64,000 bases of DNA from DATDDB01 sp036524005 (GTDB lineage: Bacteria > Pseudomonadota > Gammaproteobacteria > Burkholderiales > Gallionellaceae): NCBI GenBank assembly GCA_036524005.1, contig DATDDB010000162.1:3371-67370 (forward strand), in the 5' to 3' direction. Under the pieces are notes generated by a model. The model saw only the letters and a program-made list of their open reading frames with translations. It had not been told where the DNA came from and ran no database searches. The position numbers and the translations under genes are program-made. Below, one piece after another: positions 33,608 through 42,925 of this stretch. Within the stretch, counting starts at the first letter, position 1; each line of letters opens with the position of its first letter.

Positions 33608-34335
33608 GCGGCCATGTTCGCCGCCACCATCCGCTCCATCTGGGCAGGGCGCGGCGGTATGTCCTTGAGCAGGCTATCGACGAAAGCCGCCTTGTCCATT
33701 GACAAGCCGGGGTTCCAGCGCCTCTCGAAGCCTATGGTCGAACTGGGTTTGCCCGACAGGCCTGCGCCGCACACGCTGCCCGCCTGATGGCCGGGAAACA
33801 GTTCGACCACGTCAGGCAACGACAACAGCTTGGCCTGGATGCTGTCATACAGCACTTCGGCCATCTCGCGTTCTCGGCCCAGCAGGTCGGGACGTCCAAC
33901 CGCGCCGACGAACAGGGTATCGCCAGTCACCACGAACCAGGGCGCCTCGGCGCGGCGCCTGTCGCTCACCAGCAGGCAGACGCTGTCCGGAGTGTGGCCC
34001 GGCGTATGCAGCACCTTGACCTCGACATTGCCGATGTCGAGCAACTGTCCGTCGCGCAGCCCCTCAAAACTGTAATTGACCAGCCCCCGGTCGGATTCAT
34101 GCAGGCAATACCGCGCCCCCACCATCTGCGCGAGTTTCCTGCCGCCCGAGTAGTGGTCGGCATGAACATGAGTGTCAATCACGTAATTGATGGTGACGTT
34201 GGCTTTTTTTGCTTCCTCGACAAACCATTCCTCATCGCCCGCCACCACATCCACCGCGACCGATTTACCCTTGCCGCCGCAGCCGAAGAAATAAGACAGG
34301 GTTGCTTCCTTTGTTGCCAGTTGCTTGAAGAACAT
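33604..34335 (-). CDS. Metallo-beta-lactamase fold protein, persulfide dioxygenase-like (ETHE1/Blh group)
   Basis: A 243-aa protein with the metal motif THVHADH, HTPGHTPDSV, TGDTLFVGAVGRPDL and FPGHQ. The pattern fits ETHE1-type persulfide dioxygenases, which oxidise glutathione persulfide to sulfite. The association with a DsrE-like gene and an ArsR-rhodanese regulator supports a sulfur role. A glyoxalase-II-like hydrolase is the main alternative. Confidence 0.85.
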   Translation of the reverse strand: MFFKQLATKEATLSYFFGCGGKGKSVAVDVVAGDEEWFVEEAKKANVTINYVIDTHVHADHYSGGRKLAQMVGARYCLHESDRGLVNYSFEGLRDGQLLDIGNVEVKVLHTPGHTPDSVCLLVSDRRRAEAPWFVVTGDTLFVGAVGRPDLLGREREMAEVLYDSIQAKLLSLPDVVELFPGHQAGSVCGAGLSGKPSSTIGFERRWNPGLSMDKAAFVDSLLKDIPPRPAQMERMVAANMAA

Positions 34336-34359
34336 AGCACTATCCTTAGTATCCGTTTC

Positions 34360-34713
34360 TCAGAACACCAATACCTTGTCAGCCCATTCCGTCCATTCGG
34401 CCAGTTCAGCCATGGTGCTTTTGTGCGAACCTTCCACAAGGTCGGCTTCGGCAATTCCGCGCGCCGCCATGCACGAGCCACACACACCAACCCCGCCCGG
34501 CGCAGAACGTATTACCTTGCCCAGCATGGTTTGAATGTTATAAAAGCCTTCCGGCACCTTTTGCCCGGACTTGGCACAGCTTGCACCGTCACCGATCAAA
34601 AAGACCTTCACCTCGTTGCCCGCCCGGCCTGCCACCGTTCCGGCAAGACGCAAGGCGTTGTAGGAATTTTCCGAGCCGTAAGGCGGGGCGTTCAGGATGA
34701 ACAGGGTTTTCAT
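34360..34713 (-). CDS. DsrE family sulfur-carrier-like protein
   Basis: A 117-aa cytoplasmic protein with the DsrE/F fold pattern (MKTLFILNAPPYG). Three cysteines stand out: Cys46 (GASC), Cys78 and Cys81 (VCGSC, then MAARG). The last pair is the usual reactive site for carrying persulfide sulfur. GGGAGG lies upstream of the ATG. It is the first gene of the minus-strand sulfur operon. Confidence 0.85.
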   Translation of the reverse strand: MKTLFILNAPPYGSENSYNALRLAGTVAGRAGNEVKVFLIGDGASCAKSGQKVPEGFYNIQTMLGKVIRSAPGGVGVCGSCMAARGIAEADLVEGSHKSTMAELAEWTEWADKVLVF

Positions 34714-34735
34714 GGCCACCTCCCGCCTTCGGTCG

Positions 34736-34781
34736 TTCCAACGATTATTGGAATGATTAGAGCATTGCTTGCCTGGCAATG
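34736..34781. promoter_or_regulatory. Palindromic operators in the dsrE / arsR-rhodanese divergent spacer
   Basis: TTCCAA-N6-TTGGAA (34736-34753) lies 23 bp upstream of the dsrE-like ATG. A second inverted repeat, CATTGC-N7-GCAATG (34763-34781), lies between it and the regulator gene. Either could be bound by the ArsR-rhodanese protein to control both directions. Confidence 0.5.
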
Positions 34782-34835
34782 TCAATGTGGTTTAAAGTGG
34801 ACCGCATATATTCCGTATTTTGATAGATTGATGGC

Positions 34836-35486
34836 ATGAAAGACGGACGCAAGATCAAGGATCTGCTGTACGAACAGGTGGCACGGATAGGCAAGGTGTT
34901 TTCCAGCCCCAAGCGCCTGGAGCTGATCGAATTGCTGTGCCAGGGAGAAAAGACCGTGGAAGTGCTGGCGCGCGAAGCATCCATCAGTGTGAAGCTGGCG
35001 AGCGCGCATTTGCGCGAGTTGCGTACGGCCAGCCTGGTGGAAACCGAACGCCAGGGCAAGAACATACGCTACCGCCTGGCAAACAAGGCAGTGGCCGATT
35101 TGTGGGTGCAAGTGCACACCCTGGCTGAAGAGCGCCTGATCGAATTGCAGCTGGCACTGCAGAAAATTTCAGGCGAGGCAGACAGCCTCGCCGCGAGTGA
35201 CCGCGAAAGCCTGCTGAAGGCCGCGCGCAAGGGCGAAGTGGTGGTGCTGGACGTGAGACCCGCCGAAGAATACCTGGCCGCGCACCTGCCTTTCGCGCGC
35301 TCCATCCCGCTGAACGAGTTGCGCCAGCGATTGAACGAACTTCCCAAGGACCGAACCATCGTCGCCTACTGCCGCGGCCCGTATTGCCTGATGGCGGCGG
35401 ATGCGGTCGAACTGCTGAAACAGACGGGGTATGCGGCAATCCACCTGCGCGAGGGCGTCGCGGAATGGACGGCAGCGGACCGCTAG
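34836..35486 (+). CDS. ArsR-type regulator fused to a rhodanese domain
   Basis: A 216-aa protein. Residues about 10-95 form an ArsR winged helix (SPKRLELIELL, then VKLASAHLRELR), and 120-215 a rhodanese domain with active loop CRGPYC (Cys179, Cys184). Another Cys (35) is in the DNA-binding part. The rhodanese part could accept sulfane sulfur and so sense persulfide. It is divergent from the dsrE-like operon, its likely target. The sensing mechanism is inferred. Confidence 0.88.
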   Translation: MKDGRKIKDLLYEQVARIGKVFSSPKRLELIELLCQGEKTVEVLAREASISVKLASAHLRELRTASLVETERQGKNIRYRLANKAVADLWVQVHTLAEERLIELQLALQKISGEADSLAASDRESLLKAARKGEVVVLDVRPAEEYLAAHLPFARSIPLNELRQRLNELPKDRTIVAYCRGPYCLMAADAVELLKQTGYAAIHLREGVAEWTAADR

Positions 35487-35564
35487 GCTGCGCCTAAGCG
35501 AGACGAATTTGGCCGCTTTCGCGTAAAATGGGGCCTGTTCCAGTTATTCAGCCCCGATACGCAC

Positions 35565-36935
35565 ATGACCCTGACCTCGCTCACCGCCCTTTCCCCCCTC
35601 GACGGCCGTTATTACGGGAAAGTGGATTCCCTGCGCCACCATTTCAGCGAGTACGGACTGATACGCTGCCGCGTGCTGATCGAGATCGAGTGGCTCAAGG
35701 CCTTGAGCTTCGAAGCGCGCATCAAGGAGGTGGAGGCGTTTTCCGCCAGCACCGTGGCGCAGCTCGACCAACTGGTGGAAAAATTCGGCAAGGACGATGC
35801 CGAGCAGATCAAGTCCATCGAGAAGCGCACCAACCATGACGTGAAGGCCATTGAATACTGGCTGCGCGAAAAACTCTCGGACAACCTGGAAACCGTCAAG
35901 GCGCTGGAATTCATCCACTTCGCCTGCACCTCCGAGGACATCAACAATCTTTCCCACGCGCTGATGCTAAAAACGTCGCGCGCCGAGGTGATGCTGCCCT
36001 TGCTGGATTCGCTGATCGCCAGGCTGCGTGCGCTGGCCCATCAGCACGCCGCGCTCCCCATGCTCTGCCGCACCCATGGCCAGACCGCCACGCCCAGCAC
36101 CCTGGGCAAGGAAATGGCCAACGTGGTGCATCGCCTGCAGCGCGCACGCGAGCGCCTCGCGGCCGTCGAAATACTGGGCAAGATCAACGGGGCAGTGGGC
36201 AATTACAACGCGCATCTGGCTGCCTATCCGGAAGTGGACTGGGAAGCCTTTGCAAAGGAATTTGTCGAAGCGCGCGGCCTCACGTTCAACCCCTACACCA
36301 TCCAGATCGAGCCGCACGACTACATGGCCGAGCTGTATGACGCCTATGCGCGCATCAACACCATCCTGATCGACCTCAACCGCGACATCTGGGGCTATAT
36401 CTCGCTGGGCTATTTCAAGCAGAAGGTGGTGGCGGGCGAAGTGGGTTCCTCCACCATGCCGCACAAGGTGAACCCCATCGATTTCGAAAATTCGGAAGGT
36501 AACCTGGGGCTGGCCAATGCGCTGCTGAGACATCTTTCCGAAAAACTGCCGATCTCGCGCTGGCAGCGCGACCTGACCGATTCCACCGTGCTGCGCAACA
36601 TGGGCGTGGCGCTGGGTTACACCCTGCTTGCCTACGAATCCTGCCTGAAGGGGCTTAACAAGCTGGAAGCCAACCCGCAGCGCCTGGAAGAGGACCTGAA
36701 CAACAGCTGGGAAGTGCTGGCCGAACCGATCCAGACCGTGATGCGCCGCTACAACATCGACAACGCCTACGACAAGCTCAAGGAACTCACGCGCGGCAAG
36801 GGCGGCATCAACCGCGACAGCCTGCATGCCTTCATCAAGACGCTGGACATCCCGGAAGCCGAAAAACAGCGCCTGCGCGAGCTGACGCCGGCCACCTACA
36901 CAGGCAAGGCCGCAGAACTGGCCAAGCGCATATAA
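35565..36935 (+). CDS. purB: Adenylosuccinate lyase
   Basis: A 456-aa enzyme of purine synthesis that releases fumarate from SAICAR and adenylosuccinate. It has TSEDINN, RTHGQTATPSTLGKE and the signature SSTMPHKVNPIDFENSEGN. The long form is like that of E. coli PurB. Confidence 0.97.
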   Translation: MTLTSLTALSPLDGRYYGKVDSLRHHFSEYGLIRCRVLIEIEWLKALSFEARIKEVEAFSASTVAQLDQLVEKFGKDDAEQIKSIEKRTNHDVKAIEYWLREKLSDNLETVKALEFIHFACTSEDINNLSHALMLKTSRAEVMLPLLDSLIARLRALAHQHAALPMLCRTHGQTATPSTLGKEMANVVHRLQRARERLAAVEILGKINGAVGNYNAHLAAYPEVDWEAFAKEFVEARGLTFNPYTIQIEPHDYMAELYDAYARINTILIDLNRDIWGYISLGYFKQKVVAGEVGSSTMPHKVNPIDFENSEGNLGLANALLRHLSEKLPISRWQRDLTDSTVLRNMGVALGYTLLAYESCLKGLNKLEANPQRLEEDLNNSWEVLAEPIQTVMRRYNIDNAYDKLKELTRGKGGINRDSLHAFIKTLDIPEAEKQRLRELTPATYTGKAAELAKRI

Positions 36936-36950
36936 GGATCTGGTCACGCC

Positions 36951-38411
36951 ATGTTCATCATCCCGGTCGGCAACAGAGTAGATTGGAAGCGGCCACCAGT
37001 CATCACCCTGTTGCTCATCCTGGTCAACTGTTTCGTATTCTTCTTTCTCCAGTCCGGGGAGGATCGCCAGGAGCAAAAAGCCGAGGAATACTATTTTTCG
37101 TCCGACCTGCCGAAATGGGAGCTGAACCGCTACCCGGAATACCTTGAAAAAACGGGCGACTTCATCAAGTCCCAGCACTTCCGGAAGCTGCTCGACAGAC
37201 ACGATCCCCGCGCGCTGAGCATGATGGACGAGGACGCAAAGTTCCTGCGCGAACTGCGCGCCGGGCATGTGGTCACGCCGGATGCGCCCGAGTACTCAGA
37301 GTGGTTTGCACAGCGCAAGAAATTCGACTCCCTGCGCTCCTTCACCACGCGCTATGTGTTCTATGTAGACAGCCCTACCGTGCTCAATGCATTCACTTCC
37401 GCATTCATGCATGGCGGGCTCGACCATCTGTTCGGCAACATGGTGGTGCTGTTCCTGGTCGGTTTCCTGGTTGAATCGGTCATCGGCAGGACGATGTTCA
37501 TCCTCGGATATGGGGTTTCCATCTTTACGGCAACCGCCGTGTTCATGGTCACGGCACACGGCGGTGCCAGCCTGGGCGCCTCCGGTGCGATTGCCGGGGT
37601 AATGGGGATGTATACCGTCATTTTCGGGCTGCGCAAGATAGATTTCTTCTATTCGCTGGGCTTCTATTTCGATTATGTGCGTGCCCCGGCCATCGCCTTG
37701 TTGCCGCTATGGCTGGGCAACGAGCTGTACCAGTTTCTCAGCGAAAAAGGCGCGCATGTCGCCTACATGGCCCACTTCGGCGGCTTGCTCGGCGGTGCCG
37801 TGATGGGCACACTGTTCCGCCAGGTGCGCCCGGCCCGGATCGAGGAACACCACGAGGCCGCGGAAAGCAAGGAGATGGACAAAGAGACCTTCAAGCGCGG
37901 CATGGACCACCTGGGCGCAATGGAATTCAAGAAGGCGCTTGCCGTATTCAAGCTCCTGCAGGAAAAACACCCTGACGATTTGAACCTGGCCCGGCTGGTG
38001 TACCGCGCAGCCAAGTCGGACCCGGCCAGCGAGGACTATCATCGTGCTGCCTTGAGGCTGCTGGCATTGCCCGGCCAGGACGAAAACGCATCCGGGCAAG
38101 TGCACACCCTGTTCCGCGAGTACATGAGCACCGCCCAGCCATTCCCCAAACTGGGGCATGATCTGACGGCAAAGCTGGCCAAGCGCTTTGCCGCCGCAGG
38201 ACTTTGCGAGGACGCGGACAAGCTGGCCGTCTACCTGTTGCGCAGCGCCCCGCGCCATGCCGAATTACCCGCCGTGCTGCTGGCGCTGGCCAGCGGGTAT
38301 TACCGCTCCCAGAACAAGGACAAATTCGCGGCGACCCTGCACTCCCTGACCAGCCAGTTCCCCGAATCCAAAGAGGCGGAAACCGCGGCACGCATGACGC
38401 GTCTGGGTTAA
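36951..38411 (+). CDS. Rhomboid-family intramembrane serine protease with C-terminal helical repeats
   Basis: A 486-aa membrane protein. A first helix (17-34) is followed by an unusually long loop (35-140). The rhomboid core then has HGGLDHLFGNM (154-164), catalytic Ser211 in GASGAIAG and His275 in AHFGG. About 170 C-terminal cytoplasmic residues look like TPR-type helical pairs. It starts 15 bp behind purB. The substrate is unknown. Confidence 0.9.
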   Translation: MFIIPVGNRVDWKRPPVITLLLILVNCFVFFFLQSGEDRQEQKAEEYYFSSDLPKWELNRYPEYLEKTGDFIKSQHFRKLLDRHDPRALSMMDEDAKFLRELRAGHVVTPDAPEYSEWFAQRKKFDSLRSFTTRYVFYVDSPTVLNAFTSAFMHGGLDHLFGNMVVLFLVGFLVESVIGRTMFILGYGVSIFTATAVFMVTAHGGASLGASGAIAGVMGMYTVIFGLRKIDFFYSLGFYFDYVRAPAIALLPLWLGNELYQFLSEKGAHVAYMAHFGGLLGGAVMGTLFRQVRPARIEEHHEAAESKEMDKETFKRGMDHLGAMEFKKALAVFKLLQEKHPDDLNLARLVYRAAKSDPASEDYHRAALRLLALPGQDENASGQVHTLFREYMSTAQPFPKLGHDLTAKLAKRFAAAGLCEDADKLAVYLLRSAPRHAELPAVLLALASGYYRSQNKDKFAATLHSLTSQFPESKEAETAARMTRLG

Positions 38412-38476
38412 GCGCCCAGGCCAGCTGTAGCGGGCTCAATCGGCCCAGCATGATCTTGTTTCCCTGGAAAGGATCA

Positions 38477-40819
38477 ATGGCCAGGTTTTCCATATTCTTC
38501 GCGCTCGGCGTCTGGCTGCTGCAAATGCAGTCCGCGCTGCCTGCATTTGCCTGGGCCTGGCTGTTGATCCTGCCCGCCCTGCTATTGTGGTTGCCGCACA
38601 GGGCGTTCTGGCAGCGCATGCTGCGCCATGGCGCCATCACCGCCCTCGCCCTTGCACTTGGATTTTTCTACGCCGCCTTTAGTGCCCAGCAGCGCCTGGC
38701 CGACAAACTGCCCGATGCATGGCAGGGGGTGAATGTGGACGTGGTGGGCGTGGTGGCGGAACTGCCGCGCCAGCGCGAGGATGGACTCAGCTTTGCTTTC
38801 GATGTGGAACAGGTTGCCACCCCCGGCGCGCATGTGCCGGAACACATCCTGCTCTCCACCTATGACAGAGACCAGCCCATTCCGGTCAAGGCCGGTGAAC
38901 GCTGGCGTTTCACGGTGCGCCTGAAACAGCCGCATGGCACAGCCAATCCCTATGGTTTCGATTTCGAGGCATGGATGCTGGAGCGCAGGCTGCGCGCCAG
39001 CGGCTACGTGCGCGACGATGGGAATAACGCGCGCCTGGATGAATCGGTTTATGCGCCGGGCTACCTGATCGAGCGCCTGCGTGAAAAAGTGCGCGACCGT
39101 TTTCGCGCCGTGCTGGGCAACGCACCCTACTCCGGCGTGCTGGCAGCGCTTTCCATCGGCGACCAGGGCAGTATCCCGGCGGCGCAATGGCAGGTATTCA
39201 CGCGCACCGGGGTCAACCACCTGATGTCCATCTCGGGCCTGCATATCACCATGTTCGCCGCCCTTGCCTACGCGCTGACCTACGCGCTGTGGCGGCGCAG
39301 TGTGCGGCTCGTGCTGGCGTTCCCGGCGCGCAAGGCGGCGGCAATCACAGGGCTATTGGCAGCGCTGGCCTATGCCCTGCTTTCCGGATTTTCCATACCG
39401 GCCCAGCGCACCGTATATATGCTCGCCACCGTTGCCATGGCGCTGCTGCTTGCCCGCCGTGTCGCCCCTTCGCAATTGCTTGCCGCTGCATTGCTGGTCG
39501 TGCTGGCATGTGATCCATGGGCAGTGACCGCCCCGGGATTCTGGCTGTCGTTCGGCGCGGTTGCGCTGATCCTCTACATCAGCGCCAACCGCATCGGCAA
39601 AACCCACTGGCTCGCGGAATACGGACGGGTGCAATGGGCGATGCTGGCGGGCATGGTCCCGCCGCTGCTAGCGCTGTTCCAGCAGATTTCGCTGGTGTCG
39701 CCCATCGCCAACGCCTTCGCCATCCCCTTGGTGAGCTTTGTCGTGGCCCCGCTCGCCATCCTGGGCGCAGTTGTTCCCGTAGACGGCGTGCTCTGGCTGG
39801 CGCACGGCGCCATGTCGCTCTGCATGTCGGCGCTGGAATGGCTGAACCGCCTGCCGGATGCGGTGTGGCAGCAGCACGCACCGCCCGCCTGGGGCATAGC
39901 CCTGGGCATGGCGGGCGCACTGTGGCTGCTGCTGCCGCGCGGCTTTCCCGCGCGCTGGCTGGGACTATTCCTGCTGCTGCCGATGTTCCTGGTGCTGCCC
40001 GAAGCCCCCCGGGAAGGCGCCGTGCGCCTGGTAATTTTCGATGTGGGACAGGGCCTTTCAGTCGCAGCGCAAACGCACGACCATGTCCTGCTGTATGACG
40101 CGGGGCCCGATTTCCCCGGCGAGGCAGACAGCGGCAACCGCATCCTGGTCCCCTCGCTGCGCGCTCAGGGAATCGCGCGCCTGAATGCGCTGATGCTGAC
40201 CCACGACGACACCGACCACACCGGCGGCGCGCTTTCCGTGATGCAGGCCATGCCCATAGGCTGGATGTCTTCTTCACTGCCGGACGACAGCCCCATCGTG
40301 CGGCAGGCGGATGGACAGCAGCGCTGCACCGATGGACAGCGGTGGGATTGGGATGGCGTGCACTTTGAAATTTTGCATCCCTCGCGCGCCAGCTACGCGG
40401 ACAACGGAGTCAGCAAGAACAACCGCGGCTGCACCCTGCGCATCAGCACTGGCACCAGCAGCGTGCTGCTTGCCGCCGACATCGAGAAAGATTCCGAGCA
40501 GCGCCTGCTGCATCTGCACCCGGACAAGCTGCCCGCCACCCTGCTGGTGGTGCCGCACCACGGCAGCAAGACCTCATCCACACAGGCGTTTGTCCAGGCC
40601 GTGCACCCGCGCTATGCGGTTTTCACCGCAGGCTATCGCAACCGCTTCGGGCATCCCAAGGAAGAAGTGGTGGCGCGCTACCGCGCCATCGGAGCCGAGC
40701 TGCTGCGCTCGGACGAGGATGGCGCGGTGATCGTGGAAATGGACGGAAATACTTTCCGCATTGAGCGCTGGCGCAAGACCCATGCGCGCTATTGGCAGCA
40801 GGGTACTCAGGGTGGCTAA
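38477..40819 (+). CDS. comEC: DNA uptake channel protein ComEC/Rec2
   Basis: A 780-aa inner-membrane protein. An N-terminal soluble domain is followed by the competence domain with many helices (SGLHITMFAAL and GFSIPAQRT motifs) and a C-terminal metallo-beta-lactamase-like domain (IFDVGQGLSV, THDDTDHTGG, VPHHGSKTS). It moves single-stranded DNA into the cell. The start at 38477 is chosen for the AAGGA before it; an in-frame ATG at 38450 would add nine residues. Its TAA overlaps the stop of the convergent gene. Confidence 0.94.
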   Translation: MARFSIFFALGVWLLQMQSALPAFAWAWLLILPALLLWLPHRAFWQRMLRHGAITALALALGFFYAAFSAQQRLADKLPDAWQGVNVDVVGVVAELPRQREDGLSFAFDVEQVATPGAHVPEHILLSTYDRDQPIPVKAGERWRFTVRLKQPHGTANPYGFDFEAWMLERRLRASGYVRDDGNNARLDESVYAPGYLIERLREKVRDRFRAVLGNAPYSGVLAALSIGDQGSIPAAQWQVFTRTGVNHLMSISGLHITMFAALAYALTYALWRRSVRLVLAFPARKAAAITGLLAALAYALLSGFSIPAQRTVYMLATVAMALLLARRVAPSQLLAAALLVVLACDPWAVTAPGFWLSFGAVALILYISANRIGKTHWLAEYGRVQWAMLAGMVPPLLALFQQISLVSPIANAFAIPLVSFVVAPLAILGAVVPVDGVLWLAHGAMSLCMSALEWLNRLPDAVWQQHAPPAWGIALGMAGALWLLLPRGFPARWLGLFLLLPMFLVLPEAPREGAVRLVIFDVGQGLSVAAQTHDHVLLYDAGPDFPGEADSGNRILVPSLRAQGIARLNALMLTHDDTDHTGGALSVMQAMPIGWMSSSLPDDSPIVRQADGQQRCTDGQRWDWDGVHFEILHPSRASYADNGVSKNNRGCTLRISTGTSSVLLAADIEKDSEQRLLHLHPDKLPATLLVVPHHGSKTSSTQAFVQAVHPRYAVFTAGYRNRFGHPKEEVVARYRAIGAELLRSDEDGAVIVEMDGNTFRIERWRKTHARYWQQGTQGG

Positions 40820-42150
40820 AAGCTGTAGCGCGCTTCTGCGAACCCGCCCGAGCGGTCTTTGAGCAGACCGAAGAACGTATTGGCTCCGCCCCGGTAGACA
40901 TAGGCACCGAGAGTGCCCTTCCAGTGGTCGTCGAAAGCGTAAGCCAGCCGCGGACGCAACATGAAGTCGTGCCTGGTGAAATTGGCCACGCCCGCAATTT
41001 CCGCTTCCAGCGTATCGTTCAGCCATTTGTCGGCGATGCGCAGGCTGATGCCCTGCTGCCTGCGGTCGAGCTGGCTGGAAACCACGGCCTGCTGGATGGC
41101 GACCGTGCGCAGCACGGGATCAGCAATGGCATTGGGGTCGCTGTAGTTGGCTACCTGACGCACGAAGTATTGCAGGTTGATGTTGAAGTTGTCGTAAAAG
41201 GTGCGATCCGCGCCCACCACTCCGTAGAAGAACGGGTTCTTGACGAAGGGATCGAGCCCGGCGTTGTCCTCTGTCCAGGTATAGGCGGCCTCGGCCCGGA
41301 AACCGAAACGCCCCAAGGTGGCGGCAGCATCCGCGCCCAGTACGCGGATGCGGTGGTGCTGCAACGACAGCACCATGCCGGCGGGGCTGAGCCCGCCCGC
41401 CCCGATATCCGGGTTCTGGTCGAAACCCTTGAAATACGAAAGCGACCAGTCCATGGCGCCGCCGCTCTGCTCCAGCTTGAGCGCAAACTCTCCGCCGCTG
41501 GGCACGGTCTCGGCAAAAGTGATGCCGGGCATGGCCGGCAGCGGCACCTTGCTGGGGCGGAAATACGGCAGCCAGATGCCGGTAAGCGCCATGCCGGAAA
41601 AATTATAGGTGGCGCGCGCGGCCATCGCGCCGAAGCGCTGGTCGTCAATGTCCGGTATATATAAGGTATTGTCGCGCGGGGTTAGGTTGTCGGTGGGGTT
41701 GAGTTGGTCGGCCTTGCCCCACACGATGATCTGCTTGCCGATGCGAAAATCGGCGTCACCCGCGCTGTAGCTGACATAGCCTTCGCGCAGCAAGCCGGAC
41801 TTCTTGCCCTGATGGGTGAAGTTGGTATCGCGCCCCCAGCCTTCCATCACCACAGTGGCATCGCCGATGTGCGGCGCGGCCTTGAGCCAGACCTCGCCGA
41901 TGCCGGGCTTGCGGCTGCCATCCGGATTTTTTGGGATGTCCCAGGCGCTCGCCCGCAGCGAGCCGCTGAGATTGGCACGCGAAATCAGCGTAGGCTCGGT
42001 GCCGGTCTCAACCGGGGTTTCCGCCGCCGCGATAGCGCTGGCGGCCGCGATGGCCGCCACCAGAAGTGCGCGCGGAAGCCAACGCCGTATCGCCGAAGAA
42101 ACGGAAGCGGAATTAGTCTTTTTCCATGTAGCGGGTTGTAAAGAAATCAT
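40816..42150 (-). CDS. Outer-membrane beta-barrel protein of the RND/LolA-like operon (DUF1302-like)
   Basis: A 444-aa exported protein with an Arg-rich n-region and hydrophobic core (residues 25-43). Beta strands run throughout, ending in RYSF. The segment RIGKQIIVWGKADQLNPTDN followed by LTPRD resembles DUF1302-type barrels. Its start lies 38 bp inside the upstream LolA-like gene, and no later start is plausible. It probably forms the outer-membrane end of an export route with the pump and carrier. Confidence 0.8.
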   Translation of the reverse strand: MISLQPATWKKTNSASVSSAIRRWLPRALLVAAIAAASAIAAAETPVETGTEPTLISRANLSGSLRASAWDIPKNPDGSRKPGIGEVWLKAAPHIGDATVVMEGWGRDTNFTHQGKKSGLLREGYVSYSAGDADFRIGKQIIVWGKADQLNPTDNLTPRDNTLYIPDIDDQRFGAMAARATYNFSGMALTGIWLPYFRPSKVPLPAMPGITFAETVPSGGEFALKLEQSGGAMDWSLSYFKGFDQNPDIGAGGLSPAGMVLSLQHHRIRVLGADAAATLGRFGFRAEAAYTWTEDNAGLDPFVKNPFFYGVVGADRTFYDNFNINLQYFVRQVANYSDPNAIADPVLRTVAIQQAVVSSQLDRRQQGISLRIADKWLNDTLEAEIAGVANFTRHDFMLRPRLAYAFDDHWKGTLGAYVYRGGANTFFGLLKDRSGGFAEARYSF

Positions 42151-42925
42151 CGCGCACTTTCTGGTTAACCTTGTAGTTTTCAAACTGGATGATGGTCTTG
42201 TGCCCGCTTTGCAGGTTTTCCGACTCCAGCCTCATGGCCTGCCACTTGTGGCGTGCCGGATCCACTTCCCTCAGTTCCGTCATGTGGAATTTCTTCACCG
42301 GTTCGCCGGCCTCGTCCCACATATCACCCTGGATGGCAAAGAAGTTGTCCTTGCGGATCCAGATCACGCGCTTGGAATAGCCGCTGTCGTCGCGCACCTT
42401 GTCGTTTTTCGCGGTGGCTTCGATTACGTAGCAATCAAAGCCGTCGGCCTGCTCTTCGCGCAGCAGCTTGTAGTTCCACTCCGAAACCTTGTGGCCGATC
42501 ACGTCGCCATAGGAAAAATCGGTGCCGACGAAGCTCTGCCGCTTGTCGCTGGAGACCATGCGCCGCACCTTCTTGGCGGCGGGCAGGTAAATCCACATGT
42601 CATCGTCGCCCGCTGAATGCTCGATCAGCAGCGACACGGTACCTTTCACGTCCGCGGGGGCCATGAAGCGCGTCATGCGCATGTTGTCCACGCCATTGGC
42701 CTCCAGCTTGGAGACGCCATAGGTCTTGTGCTCCCGCTTTTGCCCGGTCTTGTTGATCAAGGTGAAGGTGGCATCGGAAGTGGAATCCACCACCTTGTTC
42801 ACCATCTGGCTTTTTTGCACGATCTCGGCGAGATTCGGCTCGGCGGCGGCGGCTTGCGACATGGCCATGCCCAGCGGCGCGGCCAAGGCGATGCCTGCAA
42901 CGATTACAGTACGCAGCAAGTTCAT
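42113..42925 (-). CDS. LolA-like outer-membrane lipoprotein-sorting family protein
   Basis: A 270-aa periplasmic protein with a signal peptide ending AAA (about 28). It has the LolA-like beta-sandwich pattern with DDDMWIYLPAAKKVRRM, FVGTDFSYGDV and VIWIRKDNFF. The family is routinely found beside MMPL-type RND pumps and DUF1302-like barrels. It probably ferries a lipid-like cargo across the periplasm. The ATG overlaps the pump's stop (ATGA), with AAAGGAG upstream. Confidence 0.88.
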   Translation of the reverse strand: MNLLRTVIVAGIALAAPLGMAMSQAAAAEPNLAEIVQKSQMVNKVVDSTSDATFTLINKTGQKREHKTYGVSKLEANGVDNMRMTRFMAPADVKGTVSLLIEHSAGDDDMWIYLPAAKKVRRMVSSDKRQSFVGTDFSYGDVIGHKVSEWNYKLLREEQADGFDCYVIEATAKNDKVRDDSGYSKRVIWIRKDNFFAIQGDMWDEAGEPVKKFHMTELREVDPARHKWQAMRLESENLQSGHKTIIQFENYKVNQKVRDDFFTTRYMEKD

